This document shows positions 36,316 to 46,269 of a stretch of DNA of 64,000 bases, one piece after another. The first letter of the stretch is position 1. Each line of letters opens with the position of its first letter. A program made the position numbers and the translations under genes. The notes below the pieces were generated by a model, which was given only the letters and a program-made list of their open reading frames with translations, had not been told where the DNA came from and ran no database searches. Origin of the DNA: Opitutaceae bacterium EW11. Lineage in GTDB: Bacteria; Verrucomicrobiota; Verrucomicrobiia; Opitutales; Opitutaceae. The stretch lies in contig QAYY01000013.1 in the NCBI GenBank assembly GCA_003054665.1, positions 62,001 to 126,000 on the forward strand, read 5' to 3'.

Positions 36316-36355
36316 TCTAGTCCGTCAGGTTGCGGCGCCAGCACCGCAACCGCGA

Positions 36356-38116
36356 TCAACCGTCAACGTGAACGACGTCCGGTTCGAAGTTCACCACCAG
36401 GCGATACACGTTGCCCGGACGCATGATCAACGGGTGATCGCGCACGAGGTGCTGCAGGTAGTGAATCTTGCCGTAGTTCGTGCGGTAGGTCGGGTCCTGG
36501 CTGACGACCTCGGTCTCCTGCCAGACGGCCTGGAAGTCGTCCTTCTGAACCGTGCAGCGATGACCGGCCTGCCCGAGCCCGAGCGATCCTGCCACGCGGT
36601 ATTTCGAGTGCGGGGCGGCGATGGCGAGCATGTACCGGAATTTGTCGAGCTGGACCTGCTGCTTCACGGTGTAGGCGAATTCGCAGCTCAGCTTGGCTCC
36701 GGCGAAGTTCCACTGAACCTTCACGCTTCCGAGATTCTTCACGAATTCTTCCTTCGTGTTGATCAACTCGGGCTGCTCGTAGCGGAAGTAGAAGCTGTTG
36801 CGTAGTCCCAGTCCGGTGACGCAGTTCTTGCCGTAGAACGCCGGGATCGTGACGTGTTCACCGAACGTGAGCTCGGGAATCATGATCGGGGAGTAGACGT
36901 TGTTCGGCCAATCGAACACGCCGGGGCAGTGCGGAAATGCGAGCGAATCGGCGGTGAGCGACGAGCCGGAGCTGATCAGCGGGATCTGCGCGTGCAGGCC
37001 GCTCTCGGCGTCGCGATAGAGGAAAAGGCCCTGCTCCTTGCGGTTGCTCTTGTCGAAGATGACAAAACGGCCCGAGGTGCGGGCCGGCTCCGTCTTGGGT
37101 GCGGAGGACGGCATCTGGACAACCTTGGCGAGACGCGACCACTGGCACAGGTACCGCGCGGCGTCGAAATTCGCCATGCGGGTGGTGTGGTGGTTGTAGG
37201 CCGTGCGCTCGTCGTCGCGGAGATCGAGGAAGCCGTGCTCTTGGTCAAGGTAGGTCTGATAGAAGTAGACGAAGAGGCGGCGAAGAATGTCGTAGTACTT
37301 CGGCTTCTGATCGTCGGCGATCCAGCCGTCGCGGAGGCCCTGAAGGATCAAGCTGATGCAGTGCATCTGGCCGTAGGCGCCCGCAGCGCGACCGAACGCC
37401 CAACCCAATCCATCCGCGCGGACGAGATCGGGCATCATCTTGATGTATTTCTCGGCGTAGGTGCGCAGCGTGGGAAGCTTGCGGTCCCGCACGCCGCTGT
37501 TGGCGTGGAGCTGCAGCGCGGAGCGCACGAAAACGAAGCTCATCACGCCGTAGAGATTGAAATTGCCACCGAGGCCGGTCGCGGCGTCGTCGAAGAAACC
37601 GGTGGAGCTGGTTTGATCGATGCGATCGACCATGCGCTCGATGAGGCGCGAGGTTTCGTCCTTCTTGGACAAGCCGAAGCTGAAGCGCGCGACGGCCTTG
37701 GCGATGTTGAACGCCTGCCAGTGATTGTCGTAGTCGCTGCGGTGGAGGAGCTGCTTGTCGATCCGAACCTTCGTCTCTTCGACCAGGCGCTCCCAGACGG
37801 GATTGCGCTCTTTGGAGGGCCCGAAGCAGAGAAGGCCGAGGGATGCGTAGGCCAAGCCGTTTTCGGCGGCGGGCTCGGTGAACATCTGGGCGGTGATGCA
37901 ACGCGCCGCCAGATCGATCAAATCGTAGCCCTTGAGCGTGCTCTCGCCGGTTGCGCGATAGAATTCGCCGAGCGCGAAAGCTACGTGGCCGGGTTCGTCG
38001 GGGCGAGGATGCTCGCCGGTTGCGGGAAGAATGGTTCCGTCTGGCTGAATCGAATCCAAATTATGGCCCAACATTGAACGGGCCATATCGAGACACTGCT
38101 CGGAGAAGCTATGCAT
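36356..38116 (-). CDS. Large protein with predicted alpha/alpha-barrel, function unknown
   Basis: 586 aa, ATG at 38,116. The first 350 residues are helix-rich with repeated aromatic/His segments (GHVAFALGEFYRATGE, NHWQAFNIAKAVARFSFG, DERTAYNHHTTRMANFDAA), like the (alpha/alpha) toroids of polysaccharide lyases, heparinase-like enzymes or DUF2264 proteins. The C-terminal 220 residues are beta-rich (NSFYFRYEQPELI). No signal peptide is visible. A carbohydrate-acting role fits the fold guess but is not proven. It stands alone. Confidence 0.7.
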   Translation of the reverse strand: MHSFSEQCLDMARSMLGHNLDSIQPDGTILPATGEHPRPDEPGHVAFALGEFYRATGESTLKGYDLIDLAARCITAQMFTEPAAENGLAYASLGLLCFGPSKERNPVWERLVEETKVRIDKQLLHRSDYDNHWQAFNIAKAVARFSFGLSKKDETSRLIERMVDRIDQTSSTGFFDDAATGLGGNFNLYGVMSFVFVRSALQLHANSGVRDRKLPTLRTYAEKYIKMMPDLVRADGLGWAFGRAAGAYGQMHCISLILQGLRDGWIADDQKPKYYDILRRLFVYFYQTYLDQEHGFLDLRDDERTAYNHHTTRMANFDAARYLCQWSRLAKVVQMPSSAPKTEPARTSGRFVIFDKSNRKEQGLFLYRDAESGLHAQIPLISSGSSLTADSLAFPHCPGVFDWPNNVYSPIMIPELTFGEHVTIPAFYGKNCVTGLGLRNSFYFRYEQPELINTKEEFVKNLGSVKVQWNFAGAKLSCEFAYTVKQQVQLDKFRYMLAIAAPHSKYRVAGSLGLGQAGHRCTVQKDDFQAVWQETEVVSQDPTYRTNYGKIHYLQHLVRDHPLIMRPGNVYRLVVNFEPDVVHVDG

Positions 38117-38403
38117 GAAGATGGTTTACAGGCTGCTATCTCACGTCGGCGCACCGCGCGCGCGACGGAAAGAGTAAGGTTTTCCAGGGTTTTCGCGGAC
38201 TGCGCAAGAGGGAAGTTCGGCAAGCGTTTGCCGCACGCATAGAAAAGCGGTTCTCGGCCGGCTGCGAGACAGGGATCCCGCTCCAATTGGGCTGCGGGCG
38301 CCGGAAGTCTCGGATACGTTTTCCAACGGGTTTCTTGTCAGAATTAGCCCTCCTGGGCTGTGGAGATTCCGGAGGCGTCCAGCGGCTCCGCTGCCGCGAG
38401 CGG
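38117..38403. other. Intergenic region upstream of the alpha/alpha-barrel gene
   Basis: Nearly 290 bp between this gene's start and the rho-2 terminator. It should contain the promoter of the 36,356-38,116 gene. Overlapping short frames lack coding character, and no other structure is seen. Confidence 0.45.
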
Positions 38404-38434
38404 AAAAAAAAAGGCCGCCCAGTGGAGGGCGGCC
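38404..38434 (-). terminator. Strong intrinsic terminator after second rho
   Basis: Read on the minus strand: an 8-bp perfect GC stem (GGCCGCCC/GGGCGGCC, 38,413-38,420 and 38,427-38,434) with a 6-nt loop, followed by a run of nine T (38,404-38,412). It lies 24 nt after the rho-2 stop. Confidence 0.93.
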
Positions 38435-38458
38435 AAAAAAGGCGATTCCATGCGCCCG

Positions 38459-39658
38459 TTACCGGGCGATCAGCTTGAGAAATTCCTCGTTATTCCGCGT
38501 CTTCGAGAGACGCGTGATCATCGTTTCGGTGGCTTCCTCGATCTTCTGTTGCACGAGGGCGCGGCGGAAGAAGTGGATACCTTCGAGCTTCTTTGCATCG
38601 AGGAGGAGCTCCTCTTTGCGCGTGCCGGAAGCGGCGATATTGATGGCGGGCCAGAGACGCATCTCGGCGCACTTGCGATCAAGCACCAGCTCCATGTTGC
38701 CCGTCCCCTTGAACTCCTGGAAAATCACGTCGTCCATGCGGCTGCCGGTCTCAACGAGCACGGAGGCCACGATCGTGAGCGATCCCGCTTCCTCGGTATT
38801 GCGTGCGGCGGCAAACAGCTGGCGCGGCTTTTCGAGGGCGCGGACATCCAAGCCGCCGGAACCCGTGCGGCCCGTGTTGCGCGACGAGTTGTGCGCGCGA
38901 GCAAGGCGGGTGATCGAGTCGAGGAAGAGGACGACGTCCTTGCCGACTTCGACCAGGCGCTTCGCCCGTTCGATGCAGAGGTCGGCCACGCGGAGGTGAT
39001 TGTCGAGCTGTTCATCGTTTGACGACGCCCAGATTTCCGCGGGGACACTCCGCTTGAAGTCCGTGACCTCCTCGGGCCGCTCATCGACGAGAAGAATCAT
39101 CACGTGGCACTCGGGATTGTTTTCGAGCACGCCGAGGGCCATGTCGCGGAGCAGGGTGGTCTTGCCGGTGCGCGGTGGGGCGACGATCAAGCCGCGGGTG
39201 CCTTTGCCGATCGGGCAGAAAAGGTCGACGGCGCGCGTCGTCATGCGACCGTCCTTCATCTCCATCTTCAAGTGCTCGTTCGGGGAGACCGTGGTGAGCG
39301 AATTGAAATCGAACTTGTGGCGGCGCTCATCGATTTCGAGTCCGTCCACCTTCTCGATGAACTTCATCTTCGGATTCGGGAACTTGCCCTCGGCCGGGTA
39401 AGCCGTGCCGGCGATGATGCTGCCGGCCCGTAGCTTGAAGCGGCGGATCAGTTCCTTGGGGACAAACGTGTCGGTCGGACGGCGTTTGCCGGACCGCGTG
39501 ATGTCGATCAGCTGCCCGTTCCCTCCTTTCTGGACGTCGATATCGAGAACACCTTCGACGCGAATGACGTTTTCTGCGGCGGGAGCCGGAGCGGTCGCGT
39601 TGGGCTGACCCGCAGCAGGAGCCGGAGCCGTGGAGGCAGGGGCTGAGTTATTATCCAT
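38459..39658 (-). CDS. rho: Second transcription termination factor Rho (short form)
   Basis: 399 aa, ATG at 39,658. After an Ala/Pro-rich 30-residue leader it has the RNA-binding region (VEGVLDIDVQKGGNGQLIDI, FVPKELIRRFKLRAGSII) and a full ATPase core: Walker A PPRTGKTT (161-168), [40 protein letters not shown] and [13 protein letters not shown]. It lacks the long disordered N-terminus and Rho-N helix of the rho at 29,297, and the core differs at many positions, so these are diverged paralogs. It is divergent from acs. Confidence 0.94.
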   Translation of the reverse strand: MDNNSAPASTAPAPAAGQPNATAPAPAAENVIRVEGVLDIDVQKGGNGQLIDITRSGKRRPTDTFVPKELIRRFKLRAGSIIAGTAYPAEGKFPNPKMKFIEKVDGLEIDERRHKFDFNSLTTVSPNEHLKMEMKDGRMTTRAVDLFCPIGKGTRGLIVAPPRTGKTTLLRDMALGVLENNPECHVMILLVDERPEEVTDFKRSVPAEIWASSNDEQLDNHLRVADLCIERAKRLVEVGKDVVLFLDSITRLARAHNSSRNTGRTGSGGLDVRALEKPRQLFAAARNTEEAGSLTIVASVLVETGSRMDDVIFQEFKGTGNMELVLDRKCAEMRLWPAINIAASGTRKEELLLDAKKLEGIHFFRRALVQQKIEEATETMITRLSKTRNNEEFLKLIAR

Positions 39659-39779
39659 GAGTAGAAAAATCTCTAAAGAGGAGTATTAGTCCCAAACTTG
39701 ACGCTGAAAACCGCGATCGAGATAAGAGCCACGAGACAACGTACCACCGCAGCTCAAACCCCAATAATCAGCCACAAAC

Positions 39780-41732
39780 GTGACAGACCAAACGATTACC
39801 TCAGTATCCCGAGAAAGTCGGGTTTTTAGGCCTTCGGCCGAGTTTCAACGCCAAGCAAACCTTGGGAGTTATGCGACGTATAAGAGACTGTATGCCGAGT
39901 CTGTCAATAGCCCAGAACAGTTTTGGGATCGTGCCGCAAAGGAGCATCTCGTTTGGCGCAAGGATTATAAGTCAGTGCTGAAATGGGAGATGCCGCACGC
40001 CAAATGGTTCATCGGCGGCCGGCTGAATGTCTCCGAAAACTGCCTCGATCGGCATCTCGGCACGGCGCGGGAGAACAAGGCAGCGATCATTTTTGAGGGT
40101 GAGCCGGGCGACGTTCGTACGATCACCTACAAGCAGCTCCATTTCCACGTCTGCCGGCTCGCCCACGTGTTCGAGAACATGGGAATCCAGGCTGGCGACC
40201 GGATCGCGATCTACATGCCGATGGTTCCCGAGGCCGTGATCGCCATGCTGGCGTGCGCGCGTATCGGGGCGGTTCATACAGTCGTGTTCGGCGGTTTCAG
40301 CCCGGAGGCGCTCAAGGACCGGATCAACGATTGCAAGGCGCGTCTTGTCATCACGGCGGACGGCGGCTGGCGGCGCGGCAAGATCGTCGAGCTGAAGGCG
40401 GCCGTCGACAAGGCCCTGGAGAACACTCCGACCGTTCATTCGGTCCTGGTCCTGCGCCGCTGCGGCAACCCGGTCCAGATGAAGGAAGGCCGGGACATCT
40501 GGTGGCACGAGGCTTGGGAGGGGGCGCCGAATCAGCACAAAGCGAAGGCCTTCGACAGCGAGCACCCGCTCTTCATCCTCTACACGAGCGGCAGCACGGG
40601 CAAGCCGAAGGGCGTGCTGCACACGAGCGCGGGTTACCTGCTCGGGTGCAAGATGAGCGCGCACTACGTTTTCGACATCAAGGACAGCGATCTGTATTGG
40701 TGCACGGCCGACATCGGCTGGATCACGGGCCACAGCTACGTCGTCTACGGTCTGATGAGCAACGGTGCGACGATGCTCATCTACGAGGGGGCTCCGAATC
40801 ATCCGCAGCCCGACCGTTTCTGGCGGATGGTGGATCGCCACGGAGTGACCATCCTCTACACGGCGCCGACCGCGATCCGGGCGTTCATGCGCTGGGGCGA
40901 CAACTATGTCCTGCGGCACCGTCTTGATTCGCTCCGCCTGCTGGGCTCCGTGGGCGAGCCGATCAATCCCGAGGCCTGGATGTGGTATCACACCATGATC
41001 GGGAAAAAGCGTTGTCCGATTGTGGATACGTGGTGGCAGACGGAGACGGGCGCGATCATGATCACGCCGCTTCCCGGAGTGACGCCGCTCAAACCGGGTT
41101 CGGGCACCCAGCCCTTCTTCGGAGTCGTGCCCAAGGTCGTCGACGACCAGGGCAAGGAGGTGCCGCGCGGCTCAGGCGGCAAACTCATCATCACGAAACC
41201 CTGGCCTTCGATGCTGCGCACGCTCTGGGGGGACGACGAACGCTACAAGAAACAGTACTGGAGCGAATTTGCCGGAGTCTACTTTACCGGCGACGGCGCG
41301 CGTCAGGACAAGGACGGCTATTTCTGGATCGTTGGGCGCATCGACGACGTGCTCAACGTCTCGGGGCACCGCATTGGAACGGCCGAGGTCGAGAGTGCGC
41401 TCGTGTCGCACTCGTCCGTCGCGGAAGCGGCGGCTGTCGGCCGTCCTGACGAGCTCAAGGGACAGGCCCTCGTTTGCTTCGTGACGCTCAAGGCCGGCAT
41501 CGAAGCCAGCGACAAGCTCAAGGAAGAACTGCGCAGTCATGTCGCGCACGAGATCGGCGCCCTCGCGAGGCCGGATTACATCCGTTTCGCTTCGGGCCTG
41601 CCGAAGACGCGTAGTGGAAAAATCATGCGACGCATCCTCAAGGAGATCGCCACGGGCGGTGAAATCAAAGGCGACACCTCGACTCTCGAGGATTTCTCGG
41701 TCGTCGCCAGCCTGCAGAGCGACGAGGAATAA
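39780..41732 (+). CDS. acs: Acetyl-CoA synthetase (AMP-forming)
   Basis: 650 aa from GTG at 39,780 ([16 protein letters not shown]). ANL-superfamily motifs are complete: [60 protein letters not shown]-like [19 protein letters not shown], and [15 protein letters not shown] with the catalytic/acetylatable Lys near the C-terminus. It activates acetate to acetyl-CoA through acetyl-AMP. The length and the Trp in the acetate pocket (WWQTE) fit Acs rather than a longer-chain enzyme. A strong terminator follows. Confidence 0.97.
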   Translation: MTDQTITSVSRESRVFRPSAEFQRQANLGSYATYKRLYAESVNSPEQFWDRAAKEHLVWRKDYKSVLKWEMPHAKWFIGGRLNVSENCLDRHLGTARENKAAIIFEGEPGDVRTITYKQLHFHVCRLAHVFENMGIQAGDRIAIYMPMVPEAVIAMLACARIGAVHTVVFGGFSPEALKDRINDCKARLVITADGGWRRGKIVELKAAVDKALENTPTVHSVLVLRRCGNPVQMKEGRDIWWHEAWEGAPNQHKAKAFDSEHPLFILYTSGSTGKPKGVLHTSAGYLLGCKMSAHYVFDIKDSDLYWCTADIGWITGHSYVVYGLMSNGATMLIYEGAPNHPQPDRFWRMVDRHGVTILYTAPTAIRAFMRWGDNYVLRHRLDSLRLLGSVGEPINPEAWMWYHTMIGKKRCPIVDTWWQTETGAIMITPLPGVTPLKPGSGTQPFFGVVPKVVDDQGKEVPRGSGGKLIITKPWPSMLRTLWGDDERYKKQYWSEFAGVYFTGDGARQDKDGYFWIVGRIDDVLNVSGHRIGTAEVESALVSHSSVAEAAAVGRPDELKGQALVCFVTLKAGIEASDKLKEELRSHVAHEIGALARPDYIRFASGLPKTRSGKIMRRILKEIATGGEIKGDTSTLEDFSVVASLQSDEE

Positions 41733-41754
41733 GCGGCTGCGTGTACAGTTTCGG

Positions 41755-41785
41755 GGCCGGGACTCACTCAGGGTCCCGGCCTTTT
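41755..41785 (+). terminator. Intrinsic terminator after acs
   Basis: A 9-bp perfect stem GGCCGGGAC / GTCCCGGCC (41,755-41,763 and 41,773-41,781) with a 9-nt loop, followed by TTTT (41,782-41,785). It starts 22 nt after the acs stop. Confidence 0.92.
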
Positions 41786-41863
41786 CGTGTGCGTTCGGTG
41801 CCAAAAGCAGCAGCCAGCCTGGGAACGCCGTGCGCTGGGAACCGGGCACTTCTCCGTGAGTCG

Positions 41864-42514
41864 ATGCGCCGCGTGAGCGTCTTCGGTCGGAATTCGCGAG
41901 TGTTACTGTCCTCGGTGGCATCGCTGCTGGTCGTTTCTGTCTCCTCTCGTGCGGAGATCGAATGGCGTGGCACGATCGTCGGACCGCGGGGCACGACCTT
42001 CGCGCTGACCGACACTGCAACGGGCGAGTCCCGCTGGGTCGCCCTCGGCACCCGTTTTGGCGCGTTTTCGGTCGAGCGGTACGATCCCACCCGTCAGATA
42101 CTCGTTCTGAATAAAGAGGGCGCCCGAACAGAAGTGCCTCTCGCGGCCGCGCACGTGGCGCCGGCCAAGGTCGGACCTGAGCCGGCGGACAAGCCTCTGG
42201 ATGCCATGGTCGTCGCACAGAACCTCGCGAAGAACGGAAACGCCCGTGCGGCGGCCCTGCTTCAGCAACATCGCGACGCCACCGTCAAAGTCGACGATCT
42301 CCGGAGACGCATTGCCGAAGCCGAGCGTGGAGCGGCTTCGTCCGCTGCGCCGGCGAATTCCGCAGCACCCGCCGACGGCGCAAAGCCGGTCAATACGGCC
42401 GCCTTGGCTTGGCTGACGCGCGAATTGGAGACTGCGCTCGAACAGCAGGCGGCTGCGACGGCGCAGATTCAAAGCCTCGCTCAACCGGCTTCTTCCGGCA
42501 CGGCTGCGCGCTAA
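41864..42514 (+). CDS. Secreted hypothetical protein, 216 aa
   Basis: The start is taken at the ATG at 41,864, which gives a signal peptide (MRRVSVFGRNSRVLLSSVAS, then LLVVSVSSRA). The mature part starts with a small beta domain (EIEWRGTIVGPRGTTFALTD, RWVALGTRFGAFSVERYDP), followed by an Ala-rich helical tail with likely coiled coil (LRRRIAEAERGAASS, LTRELETALEQQAAATAQIQ). No family is recognised. It is probably periplasmic. Confidence 0.7.
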   Translation: MRRVSVFGRNSRVLLSSVASLLVVSVSSRAEIEWRGTIVGPRGTTFALTDTATGESRWVALGTRFGAFSVERYDPTRQILVLNKEGARTEVPLAAAHVAPAKVGPEPADKPLDAMVVAQNLAKNGNARAAALLQQHRDATVKVDDLRRRIAEAERGAASSAAPANSAAPADGAKPVNTAALAWLTRELETALEQQAAATAQIQSLAQPASSGTAAR

Positions 42515-42614
42515 GCGATTCCTAGGTGCGTCCCGTTTGTCGCCGGATCGGCACTACGCGTCGGGGTGTTCTCCCGAACCGTCTCATGAATGCCGGGTCG
42601 TTTCGTGGGCCACC

Positions 42615-44408
42615 ATGAAGATCGAAGAATACGGATTCATCGGCGACATGCACACGGGTGCCCTCGTGAGCATCGACGGTTCGGTGGATTGGCTCTGTGT
42701 CCCCCGCTTCGACTCACCGGCGTGTTTTGCGGCGTTGCTCGGCACGCCTTCCAACGGCTGCTGGCGCATTGCTCCTGCCGCCGAAGTGCGCCGGCGGTTG
42801 CAGCGATATCGTCAGGATTCGATGGTCCTCGAGACGGAGTTCGAGACCGACACGGGGACGGTCAAAGTGGTGGACTGCATGCCGGTGCGGGGGCGGCATC
42901 GGCAGGTGATGCGTGTGGTCGAAGGGATCGCCGGCGAGGTGCCCATGTGCCTGAGGTTGCTGATACGGCTGGACTACGGGGAAACCGTCCCGTGGGTGCA
43001 GCATATGGGCGGGGGCATCCTTGCCGTCGCCGGGCCGGACGCACTGCTCCTCCGTTCGGAAATCGAGACTCGCGGCGAGAATCTCACCACCGTCGCCGAG
43101 TTCACCGTCAAAGCCGGCGAAACGAAGGCGTTCGTCCTGACCTGCTATCCTTCCCACGAGTCGCCCCCGGATCCGGTGGACGTGCGCCGCGCGGTGGAAC
43201 ACACCGACCTATTCTGGCGAGAGTGGGCGGCGCGGTGCTCGTTTTCGGGGCAATGGCGCGAGAAAGTGGTGCGTTCGCTGTTGACGCTGAAAGCCCTGAC
43301 GTATGCCCCGACGGGGGGCATTCTCGCCGCCGCCACGACGTCGCTTCCCGAGCGGATTGGAGGTGTGCGCAATTGGGATTACCGGTTCTGCTGGCTTCGG
43401 GATGCGACGTTCACGCTTTTTGCCCTGCTTGGGGCAGGCTACACCGAGGAGGCGCAAGCCTGGATCCGTTGGCTGCTCAGGGCCGTCGCGGGCGATCCGT
43501 CGCAGCTTCAGATCCTCTACGGGGCGGCGGGGGAGCGCATGCTCAAGGAAGTGGAGTTGTCGCACCTCGACGGATACGAAAGGTCGCGGCCGGTGCGAAT
43601 CGGCAATGCGGCTTCGGAGCAGTTCCAACTGGATATCTACGGGGAAATCATGGACGCGATGCACCTCGCGCGGAACCACGGCGTCCACCTCGGAGAAGCT
43701 GCGTGGAGGCTCCAGCGGCATCTGGTCGATTTCGTCGAGCGGCATTGGACGGAGCCGGATGAGGGCATCTGGGAAATACGGGGCGGGCGCCGTCATTTCA
43801 CCCACTCCAAGATCATGGCGTGGGTGGCGGTGGACCGGGCGGTCAAGGACGTCGAGCAATTCAACCTCGAGGGTGACCTGAGCCGCTGGCGGGAACTCCG
43901 CCGCCGCATGCACGAGGAGATTTGCGCTAAGGGCTATCACCCGGGCTGCGGCGCTTTCACTCAGTATTACGGGACGGACCGTCTCGACAGCAGCTTGTTG
44001 ATGATCCCGCTCGTGGGGTTTCTGCCGGCGTCGGATGAGCGGGTCGTGCGGACTGTCGAGGCGATCCAGCGCGAGCTCACTCACGACGGTTTTGTCTACC
44101 GGTACGATCCTGAGGAGTCCCGACAGGTGGATGGTTTGCCTCCCGGCGAGGGCGTGTTTCTGCCGTGCACCTACTGGTTGATCGACTGCCTGCACTTGAT
44201 GGGGCGGAAGGAGGACGCCCGCCGGCTGTTCGATCGGTTGATGCGCGTGCCCAACCATCTCGGCTTGCTTTCGGAGGAATACGATCCCGCCGCGAAGCGG
44301 TTCTTGGGAAACTTCCCGCAGGCGTTTACCCACGTGGGGCTGGTCAACACCGTGCAGAACCTGCGGGAGGAAGCGAGTGGTCCGGCGGCGGTTCGCGCTG
44401 TATCCTAA
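42615..44408 (+). CDS. GH15-family glucoamylase/trehalase-like glycosidase
   Basis: The start is taken at the ATG at 42,615 (MKIEEYGFIGDMHTGALVSI), the conserved N-terminus of bacterial GH15 proteins; 597 aa. The domain order is an N-terminal beta-sandwich (1-220) and an (alpha/alpha)6 barrel with RNWDYRFCWLRDATFT (about 280-295) and IGNAASEQFQLDIYGEIMDA (about 355-375). These positions hold substrate-contacting Trp/Arg/Asp residues and a likely catalytic Glu. There is no signal peptide, so it should act on cytoplasmic alpha-glucans or trehalose. Which one cannot be told from sequence. Confidence 0.9.
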   Translation: MKIEEYGFIGDMHTGALVSIDGSVDWLCVPRFDSPACFAALLGTPSNGCWRIAPAAEVRRRLQRYRQDSMVLETEFETDTGTVKVVDCMPVRGRHRQVMRVVEGIAGEVPMCLRLLIRLDYGETVPWVQHMGGGILAVAGPDALLLRSEIETRGENLTTVAEFTVKAGETKAFVLTCYPSHESPPDPVDVRRAVEHTDLFWREWAARCSFSGQWREKVVRSLLTLKALTYAPTGGILAAATTSLPERIGGVRNWDYRFCWLRDATFTLFALLGAGYTEEAQAWIRWLLRAVAGDPSQLQILYGAAGERMLKEVELSHLDGYERSRPVRIGNAASEQFQLDIYGEIMDAMHLARNHGVHLGEAAWRLQRHLVDFVERHWTEPDEGIWEIRGGRRHFTHSKIMAWVAVDRAVKDVEQFNLEGDLSRWRELRRRMHEEICAKGYHPGCGAFTQYYGTDRLDSSLLMIPLVGFLPASDERVVRTVEAIQRELTHDGFVYRYDPEESRQVDGLPPGEGVFLPCTYWLIDCLHLMGRKEDARRLFDRLMRVPNHLGLLSEEYDPAAKRFLGNFPQAFTHVGLVNTVQNLREEASGPAAVRAVS

Positions 44409-44587
44409 GCACGAGTACCCTTGGTGCGCTTCGTTTCCTCCGCCGCCTATCCACTTCGGTCCCCGAGGGTCCATCCGAAATTGTCCCACGAGCGGAATGG
44501 GTGGTTTCCGGCGGCTCTTCGTTCGCAAGATCGGGTCCAGCGTCGTCCTGGTGTCCAGCGGAACCTCCAATTTCGATCACCGTTGTC

Positions 44588-45073
44588 ATGGCAGTGGATT
44601 TTTTCCGGAAGCCCGAGACTCTGATCCGCGATTTGCGCCGTCGTGGATTCCTCGTGGAGAATGTGGACAGCAGGGAAGGGGACCCCAACCGGGCCATGCA
44701 GATTCGGCTTTCGCATGGACTCACGGTTAATTGGGACCGCGACAGCCGCAGCGTTTGGGCAGAAGGCCCGTGGCCGGAGGTGGAGCGGCTCGAGACGGCC
44801 TTGAGGAAGTGGTACGAGGGAGGATGGATTCGAAAACTCAGAATGCAGCCCGGCACGGCCCTGGCCGTCGCGGTGGTCACGCTGCTTTTTGTGCTCGTAG
44901 CGACCGTCGGCGTCCGCATGGCCCGCGAGAAGCGTAGTCCGGCCCCCGTGCAGGCGGAATCGCCGCCTGGCCAGGACGGCTCTCTGGCGCCCCCGGCGAA
45001 GACCGGCGCGCCCGCTTCGGTGGAGCCCTCAGCACAACCGACTGAAGCGACTCAGGCGAAGCAGCCAGAATAG
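44588..45073 (+). CDS. Single-span membrane protein with Pro/Ala-rich tail
   Basis: The start is taken at the ATG at 44,588 (MAVDFFRKPETLIRDLRRRG); the frame is open further upstream through the GH15 gene but without coding character. 161 aa: a cytoplasmic alpha/beta head (1-90; AMQIRLSHGLTVNWDRDSRS), one membrane helix (98-117; ALAVAVVTLLFVLVATVGV) and a disordered tail. The family is unrecognised. Confidence 0.65.
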   Translation: MAVDFFRKPETLIRDLRRRGFLVENVDSREGDPNRAMQIRLSHGLTVNWDRDSRSVWAEGPWPEVERLETALRKWYEGGWIRKLRMQPGTALAVAVVTLLFVLVATVGVRMAREKRSPAPVQAESPPGQDGSLAPPAKTGAPASVEPSAQPTEATQAKQPE

Positions 45074-45336
45074 GTTCGGCTCTCCGAGAGCGTTTGCGCT
45101 TTCGCTCTCGCGGCCGCTCAAGGGGCAGACAGACGGGCGGGAGAGACGTGGTGAATCGCCCGAGTCTCCCGCTGTGCTAGGCCACCGCTGGGCGGTTGTA
45201 GCAGAGGCAACCGGACCGCATCCGCCACCGTTCGTTGTGCTCCGGGACCGCTGAAGGCCGCTAGAGTCCGCTGGCGCACCGGTGCGTCGACTTACCGGGG
45301 CTCCCAAGGTCAGGTGTCGCTGCGAAGGCCGGCGAA

Positions 45337-46269
45337 ATGCGATCCAGCAACGTGCAACAATTCCTCCAAGCTCAGTTGAGCGGACCTCTACGCGGCGTGT
45401 TGTTGCTGTTTCTGTTGCTCGGCGGGATCGGCAATCTACGGGGAGAGGCTTCGACTTCGGCGGCGCTTGAAAACGCGCTGAGAAAGCTTGTGGACGGAAA
45501 GCCATTTACCGTCGGGTTCGCGGTCAAGGACCTCGTGTCCGGCGAGGAGCTCTCGGTCGGCGCGGATCAGCCTTTCCGAGCTGGCGCAATGGTGCGGTTA
45601 CCTCTCTTGGTGGAACTCTATCGGCGCGCTGCGGCGCACGAATTCTCGCTCGACGAAGCCCGGGAGCTTCCCGACGCGGCGAGATCCGTTCGCGGAGGCA
45701 TTCTGCGGCTCATGCATGGCGATACGTTTCGAATGAGCCTGCGGGATTACGCGCTTTTCATGATCGTGCTGAACGATCCGACGGCGACCAGGTACATCGC
45801 CGACCTCGTCGGCATGGAACGCACCAGCGAGGCGATGAAGCAGTTAGGAAGTCCCGAGTTCCAGTGTGTGCGACGCGGCAGGGATCGTGTATCCGCGGAG
45901 GCGACACCGATCTCGGTCGTGCGGCTGCTCGAGCGAATCCACTCCGGCTCGGTGATCGATCACGCCACGAGCGTGGAGATACTCGCGGTGCTGGCCAACG
46001 AGCGGGTGGGACTTCACCGAATGTCGGTGCCGCGCGGCGTCGAGTACGCCGGAATATCGTCCGGCCCCATTCCCGGGCGGCGCTGCGAAGCCGGGGTCGT
46101 TTTCCTTCCAGGCCGCCCCTACGTGTTCTGCGGATTCGTTTCGCGGAACGATCGAGACGGCATGATGAAACGGCAGCGCGGAGGGCTTCCAGAGGAAGAC
46201 CGAATCCTGGCGGAGGCGATGCGACTGGTGCATGAGCATTTTTCAGGGCTCTCAGGAATCGCGCCGTGA
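45337..46269 (+). CDS. Class A beta-lactamase-fold protein, catalytic residues lost
   Basis: 310 aa, ATG at 45,337, with a signal peptide or anchor (LRGVLLLFLLLGGIGNLRG). The fold is that of class A serine beta-lactamases and related hydrolases: AVKDLVSGEELSVGADQPF, then LPLLVELYRRA, DYALFMIVLNDPTATRYI, EAGVVFLPG. Each catalytic motif is replaced: S-x-x-K by A84-M-V-R87, SDN by L145-N-D147, and K-T/S-G by S241-S-G243. It is therefore probably a non-enzymatic binding protein in the periplasm. It overlaps the glycosyltransferase gene by 4 nt (GTGA), so it belongs to the surface-polysaccharide unit that follows. Confidence 0.8.
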   Translation: MRSSNVQQFLQAQLSGPLRGVLLLFLLLGGIGNLRGEASTSAALENALRKLVDGKPFTVGFAVKDLVSGEELSVGADQPFRAGAMVRLPLLVELYRRAAAHEFSLDEARELPDAARSVRGGILRLMHGDTFRMSLRDYALFMIVLNDPTATRYIADLVGMERTSEAMKQLGSPEFQCVRRGRDRVSAEATPISVVRLLERIHSGSVIDHATSVEILAVLANERVGLHRMSVPRGVEYAGISSGPIPGRRCEAGVVFLPGRPYVFCGFVSRNDRDGMMKRQRGGLPEEDRILAEAMRLVHEHFSGLSGIAP

